A stretch of 64,000 bases of DNA, from NCBI RefSeq assembly GCF_004343705.1, contig NZ_SKFH01000029.1, positions 18,976 through 82,975 of the forward strand, read 5' to 3'. This stretch comes from Flaviaesturariibacter aridisoli (GTDB lineage Bacteria; Bacteroidota; Bacteroidia; Chitinophagales; Chitinophagaceae). Made by a program: the position numbers and the translations under genes. Positions 52,786-60,463 of the stretch are shown here, piece by piece; position 1 is the first letter of the stretch; each line of letters begins with the position of its first letter. The notes beneath the pieces were generated by a model. The model did no database searches and was not told the origin of the DNA. It worked only from the letters and a program-made list of their open reading frames with translations.

Positions 52786-53523
52786 TTCTTTATCCGGTTG
52801 GTGCAGGTCTTTGGATGTATCGCGGTGCTGGCGGAAGAGCCGGCGACTGAGGCGCAGGGCGACATACAAGGAATACACGGCGCCGGTGAGCAGGAGCGCT
52901 TCAGACACATATTGCTTTAGCCAGCGGTTTTCGGTGAGAAGCAGGAACGAGTCGTAGCAGCCGTGAAAGAGGATGGCCCGGAGCAGGCCGCGCCGGAACA
53001 ACGGACCTTTCTGGGAAGGGTTTGCCTGGGCAAGCCCGGCATAATAGCCCATGATGGCTGCGAAGCAGGCATGCGCCGGCACGCTGGTGAAGGTGCGGGC
53101 CAGCAGTACGCTGTAGCCGTGGCCAGCCACGTAGGCTACATTCTCGACCGTAGCGAAACCCATGCTCACCATAATGCTGTATACAATACCGTCGAGCGGT
53201 TCGTCGAAGGAGCTGAGGCGGAAGCAATAGTAGCGGAGGGCCAGAAACTTAAGGCCTTCCTCCACCACGGCGATGGCGAAGAAGGCCTGTAGCAGGATGC
53301 CGGTAACGTTGCGGGGCACCAGCCCCGAGATCGTCTTTTCGGCATAATAGGCAGGCACGGTGAGCAGCGCCCCGAGCAGGAAGCTAAACACCACGAATCG
53401 TTTGGGCTCGGGGTTGTGCACGTCGCGGCTGAAAACGTACAGGCAGATGGCGAGCCCCGGCGCGGCGGCCAGGGCGATGAGGAGCATTCCCGTCATTGCC
53501 GCTAAGGTAAGGCGGCGTTGCAT
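52777..53523 (-). CDS. PrsW-family intramembrane metalloprotease
   Basis: Encodes 248 aa with about seven hydrophobic helices. Catalytic/metal motifs of the family: AVVEEGLKFLAL (EExxK), YSIMVSMGFATVENVAYV (FxxxE) and LLRAILFHGCYDSFLL (HxxxD). PrsW proteases cleave membrane-bound anti-sigma factors in some bacteria, but here no partner is adjacent; an ECF anti-sigma is encoded 8 kb away. I chose the ATG at 53523. Confidence 0.88.
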   Translation of the reverse strand: MQRRLTLAAMTGMLLIALAAAPGLAICLYVFSRDVHNPEPKRFVVFSFLLGALLTVPAYYAEKTISGLVPRNVTGILLQAFFAIAVVEEGLKFLALRYYCFRLSSFDEPLDGIVYSIMVSMGFATVENVAYVAGHGYSVLLARTFTSVPAHACFAAIMGYYAGLAQANPSQKGPLFRRGLLRAILFHGCYDSFLLLTENRWLKQYVSEALLLTGAVYSLYVALRLSRRLFRQHRDTSKDLHQPDKEDV

Positions 53524-53548
53524 GCGGGCATATTTCTTGCAGGTTGCG

Positions 53549-53557
53549 TATCTTTTG
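53549..53557 (+). promoter_or_regulatory. Probable -7 box of the metalloprotease/barrel gene
   Basis: TATCTTTTG, one base longer than TAnnTTTG, followed by CTT and ATG. Confidence 0.35.
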
Positions 53558-53560
53558 CTT

Positions 53561-56335
53561 ATGAAAATCCGACTGGCCGTGGCTGTTGCCTTTTTCTTCT
53601 CGCTGCAAAATGTATCGGCGCAGCAATTCGGCGGATTCCCGCCCTCGTACCGCTGGCTACAGATCCGCACCGACACTGCACGTATCATCTTTACCGGGGC
53701 CACCACCCAGCATGCCCAGCGCATTGCCGCCCTGCTGCACCGGATGGCGGCCACCGAAAACGGGCTGGGCAACCGCTTGCGGCCCGTCAGCATGGTGTTG
53801 CATTCCAATACAACGGTCGCCAACGGCTACGTGGCGCTGGCGCCCTTTCGCAGCGAGCTGTACCTCGTGCCGGGAAGCAACCTGTTTGAATTCGGCAACC
53901 TGCCCTGGAGCGACCAGCTGGTGATCCACGAATACCGTCACGTGCAGCAATACAACCAGTTCAACCGCGGGCTGAGCCGCGTGGCAGGCGTACTTTTCGG
54001 ACAGGAAGCGCGGGCACTGGCAAATGCGGCCTCCGTGCCCGACTGGTTCTTCGAGGGAGATGCGGTGTATGCGGAAACGCGGCTGACACCGCAGGGCCGT
54101 GGCCGCCAGCCGTATTTTTTCAATACGTTCAACGCACTCTGGAAGGAGGGGCGCCAATACAGTTGGATGAAGCTGCGCAACGGCTCTTACCGAGACCTTG
54201 TACCGAATCATTACCCGCTCGGCTATATGCTGGTCAACTATGGGTATGAAAAATACGGCCCCGACTTCTGGCGCAAGGTGACCGGCGACGCCAGTGCGTA
54301 CAAAGGGCTTTTCTATCCTTTTCAACGCGCGGTGAAGCGCTACAGCGGCAGCTCGTTCAAGCAGTTTCGTACCGAAGCATTGGGCAACTACCAACACCAG
54401 GTGAGCCGCCGCCGCGATGAGCAGGCGAAGCGCGAGGTGGTAACCGATTACCAGTTCCCGCGCGTCATCGGTACCGACAGCCTGCTGTACCTCAAAAGCG
54501 GTTTCCAGCACCTGCCGGCGTTTTACCTCCGCAGCGGCGGTGCCGAGCACCGCATCGCCCTGCGTGACATTAGCTCGGAAGACTGGATGTCGTACGGACA
54601 TGGCACCATTGCTTATACCGCCTACAGCACCAATCCGCGCTGGTCGCTGATCGATTATAGCGACATTATGCTGCTCGATGTGGCCAGCGGCCGCCGCCAA
54701 CGCATTACGCACCGGCAGAAATACTTCACGCCGGCCTTTGCACCCAGCGACAGCCTGCTGGTGGCCGTACACATCAACGATTCGCTGGTGAGCGAGCTGC
54801 ACCTCCTCAACCGGAAGGGCGAAGTGCTGAAGCGCCGCCGCACCGGTGTTGGCGCACTCTTCGTGCACCCGCAATTCGTAAACGAACAAACCATCGTGGT
54901 CGGTATCCGCCACGCCAGTGCCCGCATGTCGATGCACCTGCTCGACCTCAATACGATGACCTTCTCGCAGGTGCTTCCGGCCACGGCAGCTACGATCGGC
55001 TTTTTTTACCCGGCCCAGGGACGGGTGTATTTCACTTCTTCGCTCAACGGCACCGACGACCTGTATGAGCTGAACCTGGAAAGCAATACCGTCTTCCGGC
55101 TGACAACCGGTGGCGTCGGCCATTATTTTCCGACGCTTTCCCACGGCCTGGTGAGCTGGTCGGAATTCACTTCCAACGGCTTCCGCATCCGGCAGGGTGC
55201 GCTCGACAGCCTGCCCCGTGTGGAGGTGCCGGCAGGACAGTGGGGCACGGAAGGATTGCCGTTTCCCGTTGCCAACGCCGACAGCGCGCAAAACCTGCTC
55301 GAAACGCCTACTGGCGAATATCCCGTGCAGCCCTACCCGAAGAGTACCGGCCTCATCAATGTGCACAGCTGGCGACCTACGTACGTGGACCCGGAGTTCA
55401 CCTTTTCATTGTACAGCGATAACGTGCTCAATACCTTCAGCAATGAACTTTATTACCGCTACAACCAAAACGAGAACGCGCACGCGGTTGGGTTCAATTC
55501 GTCGTATGCCGGTTGGTTCCCGGTAATTACTGCTGCTGTCGACTACACCTTCGAGCGAAGCTTTTTTGATAACGTGCGACGCTATACTTATTCCAACACG
55601 GAGGCCCGCCTGGGCTACTATATCCCGCTGAATTATTCGAAGGGGCGTACGTACAAATACCTGCGCTTCGGTACGGACGCGGTATACGGCCAGGCACGCC
55701 CAACAGGTGCCAGCAAGGCGTTCCTGGCCAACTCTTCGAGCGTGTACCTGAGCCACAGCGTGAGCTGGACCCAGCAACTTCCGCGCACGCGTCAGCAGAT
55801 CTACCCGCGCTTTGGCTATGCCTTCAGCGGCAACGGCCGTCACCGTCTCGATGACTATGGGTACCAGCTGCTGGGCAATGGCTCGGTGTTCCTACCCGGC
55901 CTGTTGCGCACGCACAGCATTGTATTGAGTGGCGGCGTTCAGTCGACGGATTCGGTAAGCCGGCGCTTTTTTGCCAACCGCTTCGCCAACAGCCGCGGCT
56001 ATCCCGACTTTTACAACCCGCTGATGTGGCGCCTGTCGGCCAATTACCACCTGCCGCTGCTGTACCCCGAGATTGGCGCAGCCAACCTCCTGTACCTGTC
56101 GCGGGTGCGCGGTAACGCGTTTTACGACAACACACGCTACTTCAACTACCAGCACAAGCGCGTGCTCGACCTTGCCAGTGTAGGCGGCGAAGTATTTTTC
56201 GATACGCGTTGGTGGAACGAGTACAACCTCAGCTTCGGCGTACGGTACAGTTACTTGCTGCAGGCCGATCGTGTCGGTGCTTCATCGCCGCACGTGTGGG
56301 AGCTCGTGCTGCCGGTGAACATTCTTCCGCGCTAA
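53561..56335 (+). CDS. Exported gluzincin-type metalloprotease fused to a propeller and beta-barrel
   Basis: Encodes 924 aa. A signal peptide (AVAFFFSLQNVSAQ) leads to a peptidase-MA-like domain: LVIHEYRHVQQYNQ gives HEYRH at 123-127 (HExxH zinc motif), and WFFEGDAVYAET about 30 residues on supplies the third ligand Glu. From about 300 to 560 the protein shows TolB-like propeller repeats (LLDVASGRRQRITH, LYELNLESNTVFRL). The last 300 residues are strand-rich with aromatic girdles and end in NILPR, consistent with an outer-membrane barrel. Predicted surface or periplasmic protease; substrate unknown. Confidence 0.75.
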   Translation: MKIRLAVAVAFFFSLQNVSAQQFGGFPPSYRWLQIRTDTARIIFTGATTQHAQRIAALLHRMAATENGLGNRLRPVSMVLHSNTTVANGYVALAPFRSELYLVPGSNLFEFGNLPWSDQLVIHEYRHVQQYNQFNRGLSRVAGVLFGQEARALANAASVPDWFFEGDAVYAETRLTPQGRGRQPYFFNTFNALWKEGRQYSWMKLRNGSYRDLVPNHYPLGYMLVNYGYEKYGPDFWRKVTGDASAYKGLFYPFQRAVKRYSGSSFKQFRTEALGNYQHQVSRRRDEQAKREVVTDYQFPRVIGTDSLLYLKSGFQHLPAFYLRSGGAEHRIALRDISSEDWMSYGHGTIAYTAYSTNPRWSLIDYSDIMLLDVASGRRQRITHRQKYFTPAFAPSDSLLVAVHINDSLVSELHLLNRKGEVLKRRRTGVGALFVHPQFVNEQTIVVGIRHASARMSMHLLDLNTMTFSQVLPATAATIGFFYPAQGRVYFTSSLNGTDDLYELNLESNTVFRLTTGGVGHYFPTLSHGLVSWSEFTSNGFRIRQGALDSLPRVEVPAGQWGTEGLPFPVANADSAQNLLETPTGEYPVQPYPKSTGLINVHSWRPTYVDPEFTFSLYSDNVLNTFSNELYYRYNQNENAHAVGFNSSYAGWFPVITAAVDYTFERSFFDNVRRYTYSNTEARLGYYIPLNYSKGRTYKYLRFGTDAVYGQARPTGASKAFLANSSSVYLSHSVSWTQQLPRTRQQIYPRFGYAFSGNGRHRLDDYGYQLLGNGSVFLPGLLRTHSIVLSGGVQSTDSVSRRFFANRFANSRGYPDFYNPLMWRLSANYHLPLLYPEIGAANLLYLSRVRGNAFYDNTRYFNYQHKRVLDLASVGGEVFFDTRWWNEYNLSFGVRYSYLLQADRVGASSPHVWELVLPVNILPR

Positions 56336-56365
56336 CCACGGCTCCTTACAAGGAAAGGGGCAAAC

Positions 56366-56407
56366 AGGATCTGAAATCAGACATCCTGGCTCACACATCC
56401 GACATCA
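56366..56407. repeat. Single heptanucleotide arm containing a stop codon
   Basis: aggatct, gaaatca, gacatcc, tggctca, cacatcc, gacatca. The last unit overlaps the TGA of the minus-strand kinase-like gene (56405-56407). Same word family as the arms at 37588 and 52679. Confidence 0.6.
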
Positions 56408-57475
56408 AATGCGGCCCTGGTTCAGGTGAATCCGCATCAGGTGCGGCTTCAGGCACTGGCGGAGCGTGAGCTTTACCACTTCTCCCATCGTGCGGCAACG
56501 CAGGAAAGCGGGGTTGTCGAAGTGCTGCCCGAGCAGCTCGCGCAATTGCTTCCGCTTTTCGTCGGTGGAGATGTTGTCGCGCGCCATGATGTTGAGCAGG
56601 TTCAGCAGGCGGCGTCGCTCCACGCTGACGCGGAAGGCCATCAGCGTCCGCTCTTCGGCCTGGTATTGCGCGATGGAATCAGGGTTCAGGTGGGTCAGGG
56701 CCAGCTCCACCAGGGGGCGGTTCTCTTTGAAAAATTGCGGGAAGTACAGGTTCTTACGGCCCTCATAGGATTGTTGGTCGAAGTCGATGGCGCGGATGCG
56801 GTATTGATAGTCTTCGATATCCGGAGTGACGTTCACTACAAAGTTGTAGCTCCGCATGTCGCCCAGCAGGCGCACGAAGCAGCGCTCGTTGAACTTCACA
56901 AACTCTTTGGCAAGGCGGATCGGGTTCGTTTCCGGCAGCTCCAGGTGTTGCTGGATGAAGAGGTCGCCGGGAAGACCTGGAATATGCTCTTCCACCAGCG
57001 TGCCGCTGTTGGTGAGATAGGTGATGCGGTTGGGAGACAGCAGGTGCTCGAGCTCCAGGCCATAGACCCGCGAAGCGTCCTCCATCTTCACGTAATAGTG
57101 GTCGTAATTGTCGTTGAACCGGTTGACAATGCGGATGCGGAAGGGGTTCGAATTGCCGAAGGTGCAGTAATCGATGCGCGCCACGTCGAGGTGCTTCGTG
57201 AACGTGAGGTCGCCCTCGGTTTTGAGGATGGCGTAGGTTTGCACGAGGCTGTCGCGGATATAATTCCAGTCGCGCATGTCGTAAGAGGCGATCTCCCACA
57301 ACGTATCGTTGCCTTGCTTGTCTTTGAGCGGCACCGAGTAGGAGATGTTCAGCAGGTCGTTGTAGGTGATGGGCAGACCGATCTCGCGGCCATGCTGCCG
57401 CAGGTATTGCCGAAGCTCCTTGTTGACGGGGAAGAAGGGCTTTTTCCGTGAGGGCTTTTCCGGTTCGAGCTGCAT
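56405..57475 (-). CDS. Conserved hypothetical with kinase-like (APH/ChoK-type) motif
   Basis: Encodes 356 aa, cytosolic. LLGDMRSYNFVVN (near 215) followed about 20 residues later by RIRAIDFDQQ resembles the catalytic (HGDxxxxN) and metal (IDFD) motifs of aminoglycoside/choline-kinase-like folds. LVEEHIPGLPGD could be the hinge. The expected N-terminal Lys/nucleotide loop is less clear, so the assignment is tentative. The C-terminal helices (LMAFRVSVERRRLLNLLNIM) are Arg/Leu-rich. Follows the BtuF-like gene by 47 bp and is probably in one transcript with it. Confidence 0.55.
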   Translation of the reverse strand: MQLEPEKPSRKKPFFPVNKELRQYLRQHGREIGLPITYNDLLNISYSVPLKDKQGNDTLWEIASYDMRDWNYIRDSLVQTYAILKTEGDLTFTKHLDVARIDYCTFGNSNPFRIRIVNRFNDNYDHYYVKMEDASRVYGLELEHLLSPNRITYLTNSGTLVEEHIPGLPGDLFIQQHLELPETNPIRLAKEFVKFNERCFVRLLGDMRSYNFVVNVTPDIEDYQYRIRAIDFDQQSYEGRKNLYFPQFFKENRPLVELALTHLNPDSIAQYQAEERTLMAFRVSVERRRLLNLLNIMARDNISTDEKRKQLRELLGQHFDNPAFLRCRTMGEVVKLTLRQCLKPHLMRIHLNQGRI

Positions 57476-57522
57476 GGAGCTAATGTACGGTCGGGCGGCG
57501 TGCAAACGCGTCGGAACGCGGA

Positions 57523-58314
57523 TTATCTCCAGAGTCCGAGCTCGCGCCGCAGGTTTTCGAAATAAGGCGGTGTGTGCAGCAGGCGGCTTCCGTACCAGCT
57601 GAATAGCTCGCCGTCGACCAGGAGGATTCGTGTGTGCGGCAATTCAGCCTGCAGTTCGTCGATATGCTTCTGCGCAAAAGGGTAGGGCTCGGAGGAAAGC
57701 AAAAGGAACTCGCAGCCGCGCAGCTCGCTCACCTCTACCTGCGGGTAGCGGGCCTTTTCAGCGAACAGGTTCTGCACGCCGAGGCGCTCCAGCATGTCGT
57801 GGATGAAGGTGTCGGAGCCGACGGTCATATAAGGATCTTTCCAGATCAGGTAGGCGGCAAAGGGACGGTTCTCCAGCAAGGGCCGCAGCGAATCGAATCC
57901 GGCCGACACCCGGCGCGCGAGCGCTTCGCTTTCCGCTTCGCGGTGGGTGAGGCGGCCAATGTCGGTCATGGTGGTGAGGGCCTGCTCGAGGGTGCTGATA
58001 TCGCTCACCCAGGTAGGGAATTCCCGCGCCAGGGCTTCCACCTGTTCCTGCACATTCTCTTCGCGGTTGGCCAGGATTAAGTCCGGCTGCAGGGCGCGCA
58101 CGCGATCGGGGTGAACGGTCTTGGTGCCCCCCACGCGGGTCTTGCTGCGAAACCAGGCGTCGGGGTGAATGCAGAACTTGGTGATGCCCGCCACCTCGGC
58201 ATCAAGGCCGAGCGCACAGAGCAGCTCGGTTTGAGAGGGCACCAGCGACACGATGCGGCGCGGCGGGCGCGACAGGTCTAGTTCGTTGCCAAACGGATCG
58301 AGGAGCGAAGCCAT
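57523..58314 (-). CDS. BtuF-like metal/cobalamin-binding protein without signal peptide
   Basis: Encodes 263 aa of the helical-backbone ABC-receptor fold: RRIVSLVPSQTELLCALGL, EVAGITKFCIHPDAWF, KTRVGGTKTVHPDRVRALQPDLILANREEN and a C-terminal lobe with YLIWKDPYMTVGSDTFIHDML. BtuF-type proteins normally bind cobalamin or Fe-chelates in the periplasm, but this one starts MASLLDPFGNEL with no signal peptide, so it may act in the cytosol as a sensor or chaperone. No ABC permease is adjacent. Confidence 0.8.
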   Translation of the reverse strand: MASLLDPFGNELDLSRPPRRIVSLVPSQTELLCALGLDAEVAGITKFCIHPDAWFRSKTRVGGTKTVHPDRVRALQPDLILANREENVQEQVEALAREFPTWVSDISTLEQALTTMTDIGRLTHREAESEALARRVSAGFDSLRPLLENRPFAAYLIWKDPYMTVGSDTFIHDMLERLGVQNLFAEKARYPQVEVSELRGCEFLLLSSEPYPFAQKHIDELQAELPHTRILLVDGELFSWYGSRLLHTPPYFENLRRELGLWR

Positions 58315-58358
58315 ACTGCAAAGTACCTAAGGGGCCGGACACGGAACCCCTGAAAATA

Positions 58359-58390
58359 AAAAAGCCCCGACATTACTGCCGGGGCTTTTT
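58359..58390. terminator. Terminator upstream of the BtuF-like gene
   Basis: Stem aaagccccg / cggggcttt (58361-58369 and 58380-58388) with T-runs on both strands. It lies 45 nt before the BtuF-like start on the minus strand and just after a 16-codon mini-ORF, so it may act as a leader attenuator. Confidence 0.7.
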
Positions 58391-58403
58391 ACTATCACCA
58401 ACC

Positions 58404-58454
58404 TCATGTTGTAGGACAACAGGAGGGAATAACTCCGTTTTCGATTGCTTTCAT
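58404..58454 (-). CDS. Possible leader mini-ORF (16 codons, Cys-Cys) upstream of the BtuF-like gene
   Basis: The minus strand encodes MKAIENGVIPSCCPTT and stop. Inverted octamers TCACCAAC/GTTGGTGA (about 58395-58402 and 58469-58476) enclose it, and a strong terminator follows. The order mini-ORF, terminator, gene is like trpL. No clear promoter is visible and coding is not proven. Confidence 0.35.
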   Translation of the reverse strand: MKAIENGVIPSCCPTT

Positions 58455-58477
58455 AAGATCCGGAAGTTGGTGACGAA

Positions 58478-58930
58478 AATCACTGTGGTGGAATTCAGAG
58501 GTTGTGACTTTGGTTTTTTCAGGATTGGATGGTCTTCGTGTTGGATACGGATTAACAACGGGCTGTTTTCAAAGGATTGGATAGGATTGGAAAAAAAAAG
58601 GAAGTTGACTGATATTGGATTTCAGTTTGGATTTTCAATGGATTGGATTTCAAAGAGCGTTGTGTCGGATGTTGGTTTTTCTTGGATTGGACAGATCTTT
58701 CAAGGGATCATTGGACTTTCGGTTTTTCAAGGACGTTGGATACTTGGATACCAATCAACTTCTGCTACAAAAGTAGTGGTGCATGTTGGGCCACACAAGT
58801 GCAAAAGTGCTCGATTTTGTTGCTTCGGTTATTACCGGAAAGTTCGTAGCCTTCCGATTTTTCACTTCGTAGAAATACGATTGTTCCCGACCGTTGTTTT
58901 ACGAATGGCTACTGTAGATACCCGGTAAAA
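58478..58930. other. GGATTGGA-rich intergenic stretch
   Basis: About 450 bp, T/G-rich, with repeated ggattggat/gttggat words and ttttcaa runs at irregular spacing. One frame stays open on the plus strand but has skewed composition and no family similarity, so no gene is called. No clear tRNA or riboswitch was recognised. Confidence 0.5.
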
Positions 58931-58956
58931 GCAAAGCCGCCCGAAGGCGGCTGTGC
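58931..58956 (-). terminator. Terminator of the cystathionine beta-synthase gene
   Basis: Stem agccgcc / ggcggct with a CGAA loop (UUCG on the minus strand), followed there by tttgctttta. Confidence 0.7.
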
Positions 58957-58962
58957 AAGTGG

Positions 58963-59028
58963 TTAAGTCGGAAGTGGGAAGTTTAGTCCCATCAAGTACT
59001 TCCCACTTCCCACTTCGGACTTGATACC
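58963..59028. repeat. Inverted heptanucleotide-arm element
   Basis: Left arm 58963-58983 (ttaagtc, ggaagtg, ggaagtt). Right arm 58994-59028 (aagtact, tcccact, tcccact, tcggact, tgatacc). It lies just beyond the cystathionine beta-synthase stop. Confidence 0.75.
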
Positions 59029-59032
59029 TTTA

Positions 59033-60391
59033 TTATGCGAGTGCCTGCAGCACGTCGTACTTGGTAACGATCTGGTAGTTGCCGCTTTCGTCTTTGGCCA
59101 GTACGGCGCCGCAATCCTTGTTGATCAGGCTGCCGATCTTTTCGACCGGTGTATCGAGGGCTACTTCAGGCAGGGAGCCCTCCATCACCTGGTCGATGCG
59201 CTGCACGCGGATCTCGGGGTTCTCGAATACTTTCTGGAACAGGCCGTTCTCGGAGATCGCGCCCACAATGGTTCCATCGCCGTTGGTAACGGGGATGTGC
59301 TCGATGTCGTATTTCTTCATCAGCTCCACGGCGGCCGACACGGGCTGGGTGCCTTCGATGGTGATAAGGCGCTGGCGGCCGCGGGCGTTCACGAGGTCTT
59401 TGAAGGTTTTCACCTCGAAGAAGCCGCGCTCGGCCATCCACTGGTCGTTGTAGATCTTGCCTACATAGCGGCTGCCGTGGTCGCAGAGGAGTACCACCAC
59501 TACGTCGGTGGGCTTCAGCTGGTCTTTCATCTTCATGAGGCCGGCGATCACCGAGCCCGAGCTGTAGCCGCAGAAAAGGCCCTCGTCTTTGGCCAGGCGG
59601 CGGGCCCATACGGCGCCATCCTTATCCGACACCTGCTCAAAGGCGTCGATGACGCTCATGTCGTAGTTGCCGGGCACGAAATCCTCGCCGAAGCCTTCGG
59701 AGATATACGGGTGCACCTCGTTCATGTCGATTTCGCCGGTGCGGTAATACTTGGTGAGCAGCGAGCCTTCGACGTCGATGGCCCACACTTTTACATCGGG
59801 GTTTTGCTCCTTCAGGTACATCGCGGTGCCCGTGACGGTGCCGCCGGTGCCGGCAGTGCACACAAAGTGGGTGATGGTGCCATCGGTCTGGCGCCACAGC
59901 TCGGGACCGGTGGTTTCGTAGTGGCCAAGGCGGTTGGCCAGGTTGTCGTATTGGTTGAAGTGAAGCGAGTTGGGGATCTCCCGGGCGAGGCGGGCGGCCA
60001 CGGAGTAATAGCTGCGCGGGTCTTCGGGCTCCACGTTGGTGGGGCACACGATCACTTCGGCGCCGAGCGCGCGGAGGATGTCCACTTTCGACTGCGATTG
60101 CTTGTCGGTGGTCACGAAGATGCACTTGTAGCCTTTTACGATGGCGCCGAGGGCGAGGCCCATGCCGGTGTTGCCCGAGGTGCCTTCGATGAGCGTTGCG
60201 CCGGGCTTGATGCGGCCTTCCGCCTCCGCCACTTCGATCATCTTGAGGGCCATGCGGTCCTTGGTGGAGTTGCCGGGGTTGAAGTACTCGACCTTGGCGT
60301 AAACCGTACAGGGCAGGTCCTTAACGATGCGGTTGAGGCGCACCATCGGCGTATTGCCGATGGTTTCCAGTATGTTGTTCTTTACATCCAT
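59033..60391 (-). CDS. Cystathionine beta-synthase with C-terminal CBS domains
   Basis: Encodes 452 aa. Condenses serine (or O-acetylserine) with homocysteine. The PLP core has IGNTPMVRLN, FNPGNSTKDRMAL with PLP-lysine Lys44, IEGTSGNTGMGLAL and GTGGTVTGTAMYLKE. The C-terminal tandem CBS pair (from about 335; DIEHIPVTNGDGTIVGAISENGL) probably senses adenosyl ligands. Together with ahcY it forms the transsulfuration branch. A -7-like box (TACCTTCG) lies upstream. Confidence 0.92.
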   Translation of the reverse strand: MDVKNNILETIGNTPMVRLNRIVKDLPCTVYAKVEYFNPGNSTKDRMALKMIEVAEAEGRIKPGATLIEGTSGNTGMGLALGAIVKGYKCIFVTTDKQSQSKVDILRALGAEVIVCPTNVEPEDPRSYYSVAARLAREIPNSLHFNQYDNLANRLGHYETTGPELWRQTDGTITHFVCTAGTGGTVTGTAMYLKEQNPDVKVWAIDVEGSLLTKYYRTGEIDMNEVHPYISEGFGEDFVPGNYDMSVIDAFEQVSDKDGAVWARRLAKDEGLFCGYSSGSVIAGLMKMKDQLKPTDVVVVLLCDHGSRYVGKIYNDQWMAERGFFEVKTFKDLVNARGRQRLITIEGTQPVSAAVELMKKYDIEHIPVTNGDGTIVGAISENGLFQKVFENPEIRVQRIDQVMEGSLPEVALDTPVEKIGSLINKDCGAVLAKDESGNYQIVTKYDVLQALA

Positions 60392-60463
60392 AAAGCGTAT
60401 TGAGGCCGCGAAGGTAACAATTTGGGTGGGGATAACCGAGGCGCGGATGCCACCCTGCCTTTT

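Noticed and set aside
53657..55366. 569-codon minus-strand frame opposite the metalloprotease/barrel gene
   Set aside because: Shadow of a well-supported plus-strand protein with signal peptide and HExxH motif.
58315..58500. Cobalamin riboswitch before the BtuF-like gene
   Set aside because: I see neither the conserved B12-box nor the length and pairing expected; only a terminator and mini-ORF.
58467..58928. 153-codon plus-strand frame in the GGATTGGA-rich region
   Set aside because: Skewed Trp/Ile/Phe/Ser composition from low-complexity DNA; no promoter, RBS or similarity.
59021..60403. 460-codon plus-strand frame opposite cystathionine beta-synthase
   Set aside because: Mirror of a full-length known enzyme.
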